From Hydractinia symbiolongicarpus (taxonomy: Eukaryota; Cnidaria; Hydrozoa; Anthoathecata; Hydractiniidae), in NCBI RefSeq assembly GCF_029227915.1, contig NC_079879.1:29394501-29458500 (forward strand): 64,000 nucleotides of DNA. Reading direction: 5' to 3'. Both the position numbers and the translations under genes were made by a program. Shown here in pieces: positions 34,991-48,400 of the stretch (its first letter is position 1; every line of letters begins with the position of its first letter). The notes below the pieces were generated by a model that was not told the origin of the DNA, did no database searches, and saw only the letters and a program-made list of their open reading frames with translations.

Positions 34991-36992
34991 CGCGGGTTTT
35001 CGTTTGCCGGCGATTAAACCTCTTTCATTAAGTGTCTCATCAAAAATGAAAACATTTTTGAAAACTACAAGTCTCATGCGTTTTAGTGGTGAAAAAAAAA
35101 TTTAAAAAATCGTTCGGGAAATGAGTTTACACCCTGGGTACTTTCTTTGTAACTTTTGACTATACGGGCCGAGTCCAGGATTTAAGGGAAATCGCAGGTT
35201 TTCGTTTGCCGGCGATTAAACTTCTTTTATTCAGCGTCTCATCAAAAATGAAAACATTTTTGAAAACTACAAGTCTCATGCGTTTTAGTGGTGAAAAAAT
35301 AATTTAAAAATTCGTTCGGGAAATGAGTTTACTCACTGGGTTCTTTCCTTGTATACTTTTGACTATACGGGCTGAGTCCGGGATTTACGGGAAATCGCGG
35401 GTTTTTGTTTGCAGGCGATTAAACTTCTTTTATTCAGCGTCTCATCAAAAATGAAACCATTTTTAAAAACTACAAGTCTCATGGGCTTTAGTGGTGAAAT
35501 AATAATTTAAAAAATCGTTTGGGAAATAAGTTTACTCCCTGGGTACTTTCTTTGTATACTTTTGACTATACGGGCCGAGTCCGGGATTTACGGGAAATCG
35601 CAGGTTTTCGTTTGCCGGCGATTAAACTTCTTTCATTAAGCGTCTCATCAAAAATGAAAACATTTTTGAAAACTACAAGTCTCATGCGTTTTAGTGGTGA
35701 AAAAAAAATTTAAAAAATCGTTCGGGAATTGAGTTTACTCCCTGGGTACTTTCATTGTATACTTTTGACTATACGGGCCGAGTCCGGGATTTACGGGAAA
35801 TCGCGGATTTTCGTTTGCCGGCGATTAAACTTCGTTTATTCAGCGTCCCATCAAATATGAAAACATTTTTGAAAACTACAAGTCTCATGCGTTTAGTGGT
35901 AAAAAAGTAATATAAAAAATCGTTCGGGAAATGAGTTTACTCCCTGGGTACTTTCTTTGTATACTTTTGACTATACGGGCCGAGTCCGGGGTTTACGGGA
36001 AATGGCGGGATTTCGTTTGCCGGCGATTAAACTTCTTTTATTCAGCGTCTCATCAAAAATGAAAACATTTTTGAAAACTACAAGTCTCATGCGTTTTAGT
36101 GGTGAAAAAATAATTTAAAAAATCGTTTGGGAAATGAGTTTACTCCCTGGGTACTTTCTTTGTATACTTTTGACTATACGGGCCAAGCCCGGGATTTACG
36201 GGAAATCGCGGGTTTTCGTTTGCCGACGATTAAACTTCTTTTATTCAGCGTATCATCAAAAATGAAAACATTTTTAAAAACTACAAGTCTTATGCGTTTT
36301 AGTGGTGAAAAAATAATTTAAAAAATCTTTCTGGAATTGAGTTTACTCACAGGGTACTTTCTTTGTATACATTCGACTATACGGGCCAAGCCCGGGATTT
36401 ACGGGAAATCGCAGGTTTTCGTTTGCCGGCGATTAAACCTCTTTCATTAAGTGTCTCATCAAAAATGAAAACATTTTAAAAAACTACAAGTCTCATGCGT
36501 TTTAGTGGTGAAAAGATAATTTAAAAAATCGTTTTGGAAATGGGTTTACTCACAGGGTACTTTCTTTGTATACTTTTGACTATGCGGGCCGAGTCCGGGG
36601 TTTACGGGAAATGGCGGGTTTTCGTTTGCCGGCGAATAAACTTCTTTTATTCAGCGTCTCATCAAAAATGAAAACATTTTTGAAAACTACAAGTCTCAAG
36701 CGTTTTAGTGGTGAAAAGATAATTTAAAAAATCGTTTTGGAAATGAGTTTACTCACAGGCTACTTTCTTTGTATACATTCGACTATACGGGCCTAGCCCG
36801 GGATTTACGGGAAATCGCGGGTTTTTGTTTGCCGCCGATTAAACCACTTTCATTAAGCGTCTCATCAAAAATGAAAACATTTCTAAAAACTACAAGTCTC
36901 AGGCGTTTTAGTGGTGAAAAAATAACTTAAAAATTCGTTCGGAAAATAAGTTTACTCACTGGGTACTTTCCATGTATACTTTTGACTATACG
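34965..36992 (+). repeat. 2,028-bp tandem unit, second copy
   Basis: Opens with the hybrid monomer (G-type head, D-type tail) and then follows the first copy, including ACGGGCTGAGTCC as a private change near 35371. It ends where the true gamma fifth monomer appears at 36993 with CCGGTGATT. Confidence 0.9.
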
Positions 36993-37603
36993 GGCCGAGT
37001 CCGGGATTTACGGGAAATCGCGGGTTTTCGTTTGCCGGTGATTAAACTTCTTTTATTCAGCGTCTCATCAAAAATGAAAACATTTTTAAAAACTACAAGT
37101 CTCATGGGCTTTAGTGGTGAAATAATAATTTAAAAAATCGTTTGGGAAATGAGTTTACTCCCTGGGTACTTTCTGTGTATACTTTTAACTATACGGGCCG
37201 AGTCCGGGATTTACGGGAAATCGCAGGTTTTCGTTTGCCGGCGATTAAACTCTTTTTTTTAATCAGCGTCTCATCAAAAATGAAAACACTTTTGAAAACT
37301 ACAAGTCTCATGCGTTTTAGTGGTGAAAAAATAATTTAAAAAATCGTTGGGGAAATGAGTTTACACCCTGGTTACTTTCTTTGTAACTTTTGACTATACG
37401 GGCCGGGTCCAGGAATTAAGGGAAATCGCAGGTTTTCGTTTGCCGGCGATTAAACTTCTTTTATTCAGCGTCTCATCAAAAATGAAAACATTTTTGAAAA
37501 CTACAAGTCTCATGCATTTTAGTGGTGAAAAAATAATTTAAAAAATCGTTGGGGAAATGAGTTTACTCCCTGGGTACTTTCTTTGTAAACTTTTGACTAT
37601 GCG
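36181..37603 (+). repeat. Gamma HOR copy 5 (complete, 7 monomers, 1,423 bp)
   Basis: Complete series as in copies 1-3, with GACTATAC instead of GAGTATAC at the fourth junction, CAGGCTACTTTC in the third, and GGGTCCAGGAATTAAGG in the last monomer. Confidence 0.85.
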
Positions 37604-38418
37604 GGCAAAGCCCGGGATTTACGGGAAATCGCGGGTTTTCGTTTGCCGGCGATTAAACTTCTTTTATTCAGCGTCTCATCAAAAATAAAAACATTTTTAA
37701 AAACTACAAGTCTTATGCGTTTTAGTGGTGAAAAAATAATTTAAAAAATCTTTCTGGAAATGAGTTTACTCACAGGGTACTTTCTTTGTATACATTCGAC
37801 TATACGGGCCAAGCCCGGGATTTACGGGGAATCGCGGGTTTTCGTTTGCCGGCGATTAAACCTCTTTCATTAAGTGTCTCATCAAAAATGAAAACATTTT
37901 TGAAAACTACAAGTCTCAAGCGTTTTACTGGTGAAAAGATAACTTAAAAAATCGTTTTGGAAATGAGTTTACTCACAGGGTACTTTCTTTGTATACATTC
38001 GAATATACGGGCCTAGCCCGGGATTTACGGGAAATCGCGGGTTTTCGTTTGCCGGCGATTAAACCACTTTCATTAAGCGTCTCATCAAAAATGAAAACAT
38101 TTCAAAAAACTACAAGTCTCATGCGTTTTAGTGGTGAAAAAATAATTTGAAAATTCGTTCGGAAAATAAGTTTACTCACTGGGTACTTTCCATGTATACT
38201 TTTGACTATACGGGCCGAGTCCGGGATTTACGGGAAATCGCAGGTTTTCGTTTGCCGGCGATTAAACTCCTTTTTTTAATCAGCGTCTCATCAAAAATGA
38301 AAACATTTTTGAAAACTACAAGTCTCATGCGTTTTAGTGGTGAAAAAATAATTTAAAAAATCGTTCGGGAAATGAGTTTACACCCTGGGTACTTTCTTTG
38401 TATACTTTTGACTATACG
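37604..38418 (+). repeat. Four mixed monomers
   Basis: D with AAAAATAAAAAC, D with GGGGAATCGCGG, CCTAGCCC with GAATATACGG entry, and B with a CTCC T-run. The first reads GCGGGCAAAGCCC, a private change. They lead into the dimer block. Confidence 0.75.
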
Positions 38419-40042
38419 GGCCGAGTCCAGGATTTAAGGGAAATCGCAGGTTTTCGTTTGCCGGCGATTAAACTTCTTTCATTCAGCGTGTCATCAAAAA
38501 TGAAAACATTTTTGAAAACTACAAGTCTCATGCGTTTTAGTGGTGAAAAAATAATTTAAAAATTCGTTCGGGAAATGAGTTTACTCACTGGGTTCTTTCC
38601 TTGTATACTTTTGACTATACGGGCCGAGTCTGGGATTTACGGGAAATCGCGGGTTTTCGTTTGCCGGTGATTAAACTTCTTTTATTCAGCGTCTCATCAA
38701 AAATGAAAACATTTTTAAAAACTACAAGTCTCATGGGCTTTAGTGGTGAAATAATAATTTAAAAAATCGTTTGGGAAATGAGTTTACTCCCTGGGTACTT
38801 TCTTTGTATACTTTTGACTATACGGGCCGAGTCCAGGATTTAAGGGAAATCGCAGGTTTTCGTTTGCCGGCGATTAAACTTCTTTCATTCAGCGTGTCAT
38901 CAAAAATGAAAACATTTTTGAAAACTACAAGTCTCATGCGTTTTAGTGGTGAAAAAATAATTTAAAAATTCGTTCGGGAAATGAGTTTACTCACTGGGTT
39001 CTTTCCTTGTATACTTTTGACTATACGGGCCGAGTCCGGGATTTACGGGAAATCGCGGGTTTTCGTTTGCCGGTGATTAAACTTCTTTTATTCAGCGTCT
39101 CATCAAAAATGAAAACATTTTTAAAAACTACAAGTCTCATGGGCTTTAGTGGTGAAATAATAATTTAAAAAATCGTTTGGGAAATGAGTTTACTCCCTGG
39201 GTACTTTCTTTCTATACTTTTGACTATACGGGCCGAGTCCGGGATTTACGGGAAATCGCAGGTTTTCGTTTGCCGGCGATTAAACTTCTTTCATTAAGCG
39301 TCTCATCAAAAATGAAAACATTTTTGAAAACTACAAGTCTCATGCGTTTTAGTGGTGAAAAAATAATTTAAAAATTCGTTCGGGAAATGAGTTTACTCAC
39401 TGGGTTCTTTCCTTGTATACTTTTGACTATACGGGCCGAGTCCGGGATTTACGGGAAATCGCGGGTTTTCGTTTGCCGGTGATTAAACTTCTTTTATTCA
39501 GCGTCTCATCAAAAATGAAAACATTTTTAAAAACTACAAGTCTCATGGGCTTTAGTGGTGAAATAATAATTTAAAAAATCGTTTGGGAAATGAGTTTACT
39601 CCCTGGGTACTTTCTTTGTATACTTTTGACTATTCGGGCCGAGTCCAGGATTTAAGGGAAATCGCAGGTTTTCGTTTGCCGGCGATTAAACTTCTTTCAT
39701 TCAGCGTGTCATCAAAAATGAAATCATTTTTGAAAACTACATGTCTCATGCGTTTTAGTGGTGAAAAAATAATTTAAAAATTCGTTCGGGAAATGAGTTT
39801 ACTCACTGGGTTCTTTCCTTGTATACTTTTGACTATACGGGCCGAGTCCGGGATTTACGGGAAATCGCGGGTTTTCGTTTGCCGGTGATTAAACTTCTTT
39901 TATTCAGCGTCTCATCAAAAATGAAAACATTTTTAAAAACTACAAGTCTCATGGGCTTTAGTGGTGAAATAATAATTTAAAAAATCGTTTGGGAAATGAG
40001 TTTACTCCCTGGTTACTTTCTTTGTATACTTTTGACTATACG
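38419..40042 (+). repeat. Four 406-bp dimers
   Basis: Dimers start at 38419, 38825, 39231 and 39637 with exactly 406-bp spacing. Each has a B-like monomer ending TCATGCGTTTTAG followed by a G monomer entered through CTCACTGGGTTCTTTCC and ending TCATGGGCTTTAGTGG. In three dimers the first monomer has an AGGATTTAAGG head and TTCATTCAGCGTGTC; the third has GGGATTTACGG and TTCATTAAGCG instead. Confidence 0.9.
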
Positions 40043-40852
40043 GGCCGAGTCCGGGATTTACGGGAAATCGCAGGTTTTCGTTTGCCGGCGATTAAACTTC
40101 TTTCATTAAGCGTCTCATCAAAAATGAAAACATTTTTGAAAACTACAAGTCTCATGCGTTCAGTGGTAAAAAAATAATTTAAAAAATCGTTCGGGAAATG
40201 AGTTTACTCCCTGTGTACTTTCTTTGTATACTTTTGACTATACGGGCCGAGTCCGGGGTTTACGGGAAATGGCGGGATTTCGTTTGCCGGCGATTAAACT
40301 TCTTTTATTCAGCGTCTCATCAAAAATGAAAACATTTTTGAAAATTACAAGTTTCATGCGTTTTAGTGGTGAAAAAATAATTTAAAAAATCGTTCGGGAA
40401 ATGAGTTTACTCCCTGGGTACTTTCTTTGTATACTCTTGACTATACGGGCCGAGTCCGGGATTTACGGGAAATCGCAGGTTTTCGTTTGCCGGCGATTAA
40501 ACTTCTTTTATTCAGCGTCTCATCAAAAATAAAAACATTTTTGAAAACTACAAGTCCATGCGTTTTAGTGGTGAAAAAATAATTTAAAAAATCGTTCGGG
40601 AAATGAGTTTACTCCCTGGGTACTTTCTTTGTGTACTTTTGACTATGCGGGCCAAGCCCGGGATTTACGGGAAATCGCGGGTTTTCGTTTGCCGGCGATT
40701 AAACTTCTTTTATTCAGCGTCTCATCAAAAATGAAAACATTTTTAAAAACTACAAGTCTCATGGGCTTTAGTGGTGAAATAATAATTTAAAAAATCGTTT
40801 GGGAAATGAGTTTACTCCCTGGTTACTTTCTTTGTATACTTTTGACTATACG
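40043..40852 (+). repeat. 810-bp tetramer, unit 1
   Basis: B with TCATGCGTTCAGTGG, A with GAAAATTACAAGTTTC, B with TCCATGCG entered through TATACTCTTGAC, D entered through TTGTGTACTTTTGACTATGCGGG. Repeated at once at 40853. Confidence 0.9.
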
Positions 40853-41662
40853 GGCCGAGTCCGGGATTTACGGGAAATCGCAGGTTTTCGTTTGCCGGCG
40901 ATTAAACTTCTTTCATTAAGCGTCTCATCAAAAATGAAAACATTTTTGAAAACTACAAGTCTCATGCGTTCAGTGGTAAAAAAATAATTTAAAAAATCGT
41001 TCGGGAAATGAGTTTACTCCCTGTGTACTTTCTTTGTATACTTTTGACTATACGGGCCGAGTCCGGGGTTTACGGGAAATGGCGGGATTTCGTTTGCCGG
41101 CGATTAAACTTCTTTTATTCAGCGTCTCATCAAAAATGAAAACATTTTTGAAAATTACAAGTTTCATGCGTTCTAGTGGTGAAAAAATAATTTAAAAAAT
41201 CGTTCGGGAAATGAGTTTACTCCCTGGGTACTTTCTTTGTATACTCTTGACTATACGGGCCGAGTCCGGGATTTACGGGAAATCGCAGGTTTTCGTTTGC
41301 CGGCGATTAAACTTCTTTTATTCAGCGTCTCATCAAAAATAAAAACATTTTTGAAAACTACAAGTCCATGCGTTTTAGTGGTGAAAAAATAATTTAAAAA
41401 ATCGTTCGGGAAATGAGTTTACTCCCTGGGTACTTTCTTTGTGTACTTTTGACTATGCGGGCCAAGCCCGGGATTTACGGGAAATCGCGGGTTTTCGTTT
41501 GCCGGCGATTAAACTTCTTTTATTCAGCGTCTCATCAAAAATAAAAACATTTTTGAAAACTACAAGTCTCATGCGTTTTAGTGGTGAAAAAATAATTTAA
41601 AAAATCGTTCGGGAAATGAGTTTACTCTCTGGGTACTTTCTTTGTATACTTTTGACTATGCA
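40853..41662 (+). repeat. 810-bp tetramer, unit 2
   Basis: Copy of 40043-40852 with a private GCGTTCTAGTGG in the A monomer. The D monomer ends with AAAAATAAAAAC and TCATGCGTTTTAG instead of TCATGGGC, marking the end of the tandem pair. Confidence 0.9.
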
Positions 41663-41864
41663 GGCCAAGCCCGGGATTTACGGGAAATCGCGGGTTTTCG
41701 TTTGACGGCGATTAAACTTCTTTCATTAAGCGTCTCATCAAAAATGAAAACATTTTTGAAAACTACAAGTCTCATGCGTTTAGTGGTAAAAAAATAATGT
41801 AAAAAATCGTTCGGGAAATGAGTTTACTCCCTGGGTACTTTCTTTGTATACTTTTGACTATACG

Positions 41865-43486
41865 GGCCGTGTCCGGGGTTTACGGGAAATGGTGGGATTT
41901 CGTTTGCCGGCGATTAAACTTCTTTTATTCAGTGTCTCATCAAAAATGAAAACATTTTTGAAAACTACAAGTCTCATGCGTTTTAGTGGTGAAAAAATAA
42001 TTTAAAAAATCGTTCGGGAAATGAGTTTACTCCCTGGGTACTTTCTTTGTATACTTTTGACTATACGGGCCGAGTCCGGGATTTACGGGAAATCGCAGGT
42101 TTTCGTTTGCCGGCGATTAAACTTCTTTTATTCAGCGTCTCATCAAAAATAAAAACATTTTTGAAAACTACAAGTCCATGCGTTTTAGTGGTGAAAAAAT
42201 AATTTAAAAAATCGTTCGGGAAATGAGTTTACTCCCTGGGTACTTTCTTTGTATACTTTTGACTATGCGGGCCAAGCCCGGGATTTACGGGAAATCGCGG
42301 GTTTTCGTTTGCCGGCGATTAAACTTCTTTTATTCAGCGTCTCATCAAAAATGAAAAGATTTTTAAAAACTACAAGTCTTATGCGTTTTAGTGGTGAAAA
42401 AATAATTTAAAAAATCTTTCTGGAAATGAGTTTACTCACAGGGTACTTTCTTTGTATACATTCGACTATACGGGCCAAGCCCGGGATTTACGGGAAATCG
42501 CGGGTTTTCGTTTGCCAGCGATTAAACCTCTTTCATTAAGTGTCTCATCAAAAATGAAAACATTTTTGAAAACTACAAGTCTCATGCGTTTTAGTGGTGA
42601 AAAAAAAATTTAAAAAATCGTTCGGGAAATGAGTTTACTCCCTGGGTACTTTCTTTGTATACATTCAACTATACGGGCCAAGCCCCGGATTTACGGGAAA
42701 ACGCGGGATTTCGTTTGCCGGCGATTAAACCTCTTTCATTAAGCGTCTCATCAAAAATGGAAACATTTTTGAAAACTACAAGTCTCATGCGTTTTAGTGG
42801 TGAAAAAATAATTTAAAAAATCGTTCGGGAAATGAGTTTACTCCCCGGGTACTTTCTTTGTATACTTTTGACTATACGGGCCGAGACCGGGATTTACGAG
42901 AAATCGCGGATTTTTGTTTGCCAGCGATTAAACTTCTTTTATTCAGCGTCTCATCAAAAATGAAAACATTTTTGAAAACTACAAGTCTCATTCGTTTTAG
43001 TGGTGCAAAAATAATTTAAAAAAACGTTCAGGAAATCAGTTTACTCCCTGGGTACTTTCTGTGTATACTTTTGACTATACGGGCCGAGTACGGGATTTAC
43101 GGGAAATCGCGGGTTTTCGTTTGCCGGCGATAAAACTTCTTTTATTCAGCGTCTCATCAAAAATGAAAACATTTTTAAAAACTACAAGTCTCATGGGCTT
43201 TAGTGGTGATATAATAATTTAAAAAATCGTTTGGGAAATGAGTTTACTCCCTGGGTACTTTCTGTGTATACTTTTGACTATACGGGCCGAGTCCGGGATT
43301 TACGGGAAATCGCAGGTTTTCGTTTGCCAGAGATTAAACTTCTTTCATTAAGCGTCTCATCAAAAATGAAAACATTTTTGAAAACTACAAGTCTCATGCG
43401 TTTAGTGGTAAAAAAATAATGTAAAAAATCGTTCGGGAAATGAGTTTACTCCCTGGGTACTTTCTTTGTATACTTTTGACTATACG
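41865..43486 (+). repeat. 1,622-bp (8-monomer) tandem unit, first copy
   Basis: Starts with the GCCGTGTCCGGGG monomer (ATGGTGGGA) and runs through B, D with GAAAAGATTTTT, D with CCAGCG, E with AATGGAAACATT, F with TACGAGAAATCG, GTACGGG and a TGTGTATAC monomer. The last, at 43285, is a hybrid. The second copy starts at 43487. Confidence 0.9.
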
Positions 43487-45111
43487 GGCCGTGTCCGGGG
43501 TTTACGGGAAATGGTGGGATTTCGTTTGCCGGCGATTAAACTTCTTTTATTCAGTGTCTCATCAAAAATGAAAACATTTTTGAAAACTACAAGTCTCATG
43601 CGTTTTAGTGGTGAAAAAATAATTTAAAAAATCGTTCGGGAAATGAGTTTACTCCCTGGGTACTTTCTTTGTATACTTTTGACTATACGGGCCGAGTCCG
43701 GGATTTACGGGAAATCGCAGGTTTTCGTTTGCCGGCGATTAAACTTCTTTTATTCAGCGTCTCATCAAAAATAAAAACATTTTTGAAAACTACAAGTCCA
43801 TGCGTTTTAGTGGTGAAAAAATAATTTAAAAAATCGTTCGGGAAATGAGTTTACTCCCTGGGTACTTTCTTTGTATACTTTTGACTATGCGGGCCAAGCC
43901 CGGGATTTACGGGAAATCGCGGGTTTTCGTTTGCCGGCGATTAAACTTCTTTTATTCAGCGTCTCATCAAAAATGAAAAGATTTTTAAAAACTACAAGTC
44001 TTATGCGTTTTAGTGGTGAAAAAATAATTTAAAAAATCTTTCTGGAAATGAGTTTACTCACAGGGTACTTTCTTTGTATACATTCGACTATACGGGCCAA
44101 GCCCGGGATTTACGGGAAATCGCGGGTTTTCGTTTGCCAGCGATTAAACCTCTTTCATTAAGTGTCTCATCAAAAATGAAAACATTTTTGAAAACTACAA
44201 GTCTCATGCGTTTTAGTGGTGAAAAAAAAATTTAAAAAATCGTTCGGGAAATGAGTTTACTCCCTGGGTACTTTCTTTGTATACATTCAACTATACGGGC
44301 CAAGCCCCGGATTTACGGGAAAACGCGGGATTTCGTTTGCCGGCGATTAAACCTCTTTCATTAAGCGTCTCATCAAAAATGGAAACATTTTTGAAAACTA
44401 CAAGTCTCATGCGTTTTAGTGGTGAAAAAATAATTTAAAAAATCGTTCGGGAAATGAGTTTACTCCCCGGGTACTTTCTTTGTATACTTTTGACTATACG
44501 GGCCGAGACCGGGATTTACGAGAAATCGCGGATTTTTGTTTGCCAGCGATTAAACTTCTTTTATTCAGCGTCTCATCAAAAATGAAAACATTTTTGAAAA
44601 CTACAAGTCTCATTCGTTTTAGTGGTGCAAAAATAATTTAAAAAAACGTTCAGGAAATCAGTTTACTCCCTGGGTACTTTCTGTGTATACTTTTGACTAT
44701 ACGGGCCGAGTACGGGATTTACGGGAAATCGCGGGTTTTCGTTTGCCGGCGATAAAACTTCTTTTATTCAGCGTCTCATCAAAAATGAAAACATTTTTAA
44801 AAACTACAAGTCTCATGGGCTTTAGTGGTGATATAATAATTTAAAAAATCGTTTGGGAAATGAGTTTACTCCCTGGGTACTTTCTGTGTATACTTTTGAC
44901 TATACGGGCCGAGTCCGGGATTTACGGGAAATCGCAGGTTTTCGTTTGCCGGAGATTAAACTCTTTTTTTTAATCAGCGTCTCAACAAAAATGAAAACAA
45001 TTTTGAAAACTACAAGTCTCATGCGTTTTAGTGGTGAAAAAATAATTTAAAAAATCGTTCGGGAAATGAGTTTACACCCTGGGTACTTTCTTTGTAACTT
45101 TTGACTATACG
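43487..45111 (+). repeat. 1,622-bp tandem unit, second copy
   Basis: Same markers displaced by 1,622 bp (41869/43491, 43231/44853). It ends with the long-T-run monomer containing CTCAACAAAAATG and GAAAACAATTTTG, which is the normal continuation also seen at 49166 and 51601. Corresponding positions in the 45.5-49.2 kb block have only one unit. Confidence 0.88.
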
Positions 45112-45455
45112 GGCCGAGTCCAGGATTTAAGGGAAATCGCAGGTTTTCGTTTGCCGGCGATTAAACTTCTTTTATTCAGCGTCTCATCAAAAATGAAAAC
45201 ATTTTTGAAAACTACAAGTCTCATGCGTTTTAGTGGTGAAAAAATAATTTAAAAATTCGTTCGGGAAATGAGTTTACTCACTGGGTTCTTTCCTTGTATA
45301 CTTTTGACTATACGGGCCGAGTCCGGAATTTACGGGAAATCGCGGGTTTTCGTTTGCAGGCGATTAAATTTCTTTTATTCAGCGTCTCATCAAAAATGAA
45401 ACCATTTTTAAAAACTACAAATCTCATGGGCTTTAGTGGTGAAATAATAATTAAA
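45112..45455 (+). repeat. TCCAGGATTTAAGG and TTTGCAGGCG monomers
   Basis: Two monomers, the second with GCAGGCGATTAAATTTC and AAATCTCATGGGC, match those near 51.8-52.15 kb at a displacement of 6,694 bp. They lie just before the left edge of the 5,881-bp copy. Confidence 0.8.
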
Positions 45456-48400
45456 AAAATCGTTTGGGAAATGAGTTTACTCCCTGGGTACTTTCTTTGT
45501 ATACTTTTGACTATTCGGGCCGAGTCCAGGATTTAAGGGAAATCGCAGGTTTTCGTTTGCCGGCGATTAAACTTCTTTCATTCAGCGTGTCATCAAAAAT
45601 GAAATCATTTTTGAAAACTACATGTCTCATGCGTTTTAGTGGTGAAAAAATAATTTAAAAATTCGTTCGGGAAATGAGTTTACTCACTGGGTTCTTTCCT
45701 TGTATACTTTTGACTATACGGGCCGAGTCCGGGATTTACGGGAAATCGCGGGTTTTCGTTTGCCGGTGATTAAACTTCTTTTATTCAGCGTCTCATCAAA
45801 AATGAAAACATTTTTAAAAACTACAAGTCTCATGGGCTTTAGTGGTGAAATAATAATTTAAAAAATCGTTTGGGAAATGAGTTTACTCCCTGGTTACTTT
45901 CTTTGTATACTTTTGACTATACGGGCCGAGTCCGGGATTTACGGGAAATCGCAGGTTTTCGTTTGCCGGCGATTAAACTTCTTTCATTAAGCGTCTCATC
46001 AAAAATGAAAACATTTTTGAAAACTACAAGTCTCATGCGTTCAGTGGTAAAAAAATAATTTAAAAAATCGTTCGGGAAATGAGTTTACTCCCTGTGTACT
46101 TTCTTTGTATACTTTTGACTATACGGGCCGAGTCCGGGGTTTACGGGAAATGGCGGGATTTCGTTTGCCGGCGATTAAACTTCTTTTATTCAGCGTCTCA
46201 TCAAAAATGAAAACATTTTTGAAAATTACAAGTTTCATGCGTTTTAGTGGTGAAAAAATAATTTAAAAAATCGTTCGGGAAATGAGTTTACTCCCTGGGT
46301 ACTTTCTTTGTATACTCTTGACTATACGGGCCGAGTCCGGGATTTACGGGAAATCGCAGGTTTTCGTTTGCCGGCGATTAAACTTCTTTTATTCAGCGTC
46401 TCATCAAAAATAAAAACATTTTTGAAAACTACAAGTCCATGCGTTTTAGTGGTGAAAAAATAATTTAAAAAATCGTTCGGGAAATGAGTTTACTCCCTGG
46501 GTACTTTCTTTGTGTACTTTTGACTATGCGGGCCAAGCCCGGGATTTACGGGAAATCGCGGGTTTTCGTTTGCCGGCGATTAAACTTCTTTTATTCAGCG
46601 TCTCATCAAAAATGAAAACATTTTTAAAAACTACAAGTCTCATGGGCTTTAGTGGTGAAATAATAATTTAAAAAATCGTTTGGGAAATGAGTTTACTCCC
46701 TGGTTACTTTCTTTGTATACTTTTGACTATACGGGCCGAGTCCGGGATTTACGGGAAATCGCAGGTTTTCGTTTGCCGGCGATTAAACTTCTTTCATTAA
46801 GCGTCTCATCAAAAATGAAAACATTTTTGAAAACTACAAGTCTCATGCGTTCAGTGGTAAAAAAATAATTTAAAAAATCGTTCGGGAAATGAGTTTACTC
46901 CCTGTGTACTTTCTTTGTATACTTTTGACTATACGGGCCGAGTCCGGGGTTTACGGGAAATGGCGGGATTTCGTTTGCCGGCGATTAAACTTCTTTTATT
47001 CAGCGTCTCATCAAAAATGAAAACATTTTTGAAAATTACAAGTTTCATGCGTTTTAGTGGTGAAAAAATAATTTAAAAAATCGTTCGGGAAATGAGTTTA
47101 CTCCCTGGGTACTTTCTTTGTATACTCTTGACTATACGGGCCGAGTCCGGGATTTACGGGAAATCGCAGGTTTTCGTTTGCCGGCGATTAAACTTCTTTT
47201 ATTCAGCGTCTCATCAAAAATAAAAACATTTTTGAAAACTACAAGTCCATGCGTTTTAGTGGTGAAAAAATAATTTAAAAAATCGTTCGGGAAATGAGTT
47301 TACTCCCTGGGTACTTTCTTTGTGTACTTTTGACTATGCGGGCCAAGCCCGGGATTTACGGGAAATCGCGGGTTTTCGTTTGCCGGCGATTAAACTTCTT
47401 TTATTCAGCGTCTCATCAAAAATAAAAACATTTTTGAAAACTACAAGTCTCATGCGTTTTAGTGGTGAAAAAATAATTTAAAAAATCGTTCGGGAAATGA
47501 GTTTACTCTCTGGGTACTTTCTTTGTATACTTTTGACTATGCAGGCCAAGCCCGGGATTTACGGGAAATCGCGGGTTTTCGTTTGACGGCGATTAAACTT
47601 CTTTCATTAAGCGTCTCATCAAAAATGAAAACATTTTTGAAAACTACAAGTCTCATGCGTTTAGTGGTAAAAAAATAATGTAAAAAATCGTTCGGGAAAT
47701 GAGTTTACTCCCTGGGTACTTTCTTTGTATACTTTTGACTATACGGGCCGTGTCCGGGGTTTACGGGAAATGGTGGGATTTCGTTTGCCGGCGATTAAAC
47801 TTCTTTTATTCAGCGTCTCATCAAAAATGAAAACATTTTTGAAAACTACAAGTCTCATGCGTTTTAGTGGTGAAAAAATAATTTAAAAAATCGTTCGGGA
47901 AATGAGTTTACTCCCTGGGTACTTTCTTTGTATACTTTTGACTATACGGGCCGAGTCCGGGATTTACGGGAAATCGCAGGTTTTCGTTTGCCGGCGATTA
48001 AACTTCTTTTATTCAGCGTCTCATCAAAAATAAAAACATTTTTGAAAACTACAAGTCCATGCGTTTTAGTGGTGAAAAAATAATTTAAAAAATCGTTCGG
48101 GAAATGAGTTTACTCCCTGGGTACTTTCTTTGTATACTTTTGACTATGCGGGCCAAGCCCGGGATTTACGGGAAATCGCGGGTTTTCGTTTGCCGGCGAT
48201 TAAACTTCTTTTATTCAGCGTCTCATCAAAAATGAAAAGATTTTTAAAAACTACAAGTCTTATGCGTTTTAGTGGTGAAAAAATAATTTAAAAAATCTTT
48301 CTGGAAATGAGTTTACTCACAGGGTACTTTCTTTGTATACATTCGACTATACGGGCCAAGCCCGGGATTTACGGGAAATCGCGGGTTTTCGTTTGCCAGC

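Larger units (their letters stand above)
39575..43335 (+). repeat. 3.76-kb segment, near-identical copy at 45456-49216
   Basis: Displacement is 5,881 bp (29 monomers) throughout, checked at 39583, 40799, 41661, 41869 and 43231. Shared private markers include GACTATTCGGG, GAAATCATTTTTG, ACATGTCTCATGCG and GACTATGCAGGCC. Left edge: TTTGCCGGTG versus TTTGCAGGCG upstream. Right edge: CCAGAGATTAAACTTC versus CCGGAGATTAAACTC. Confidence 0.9.
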
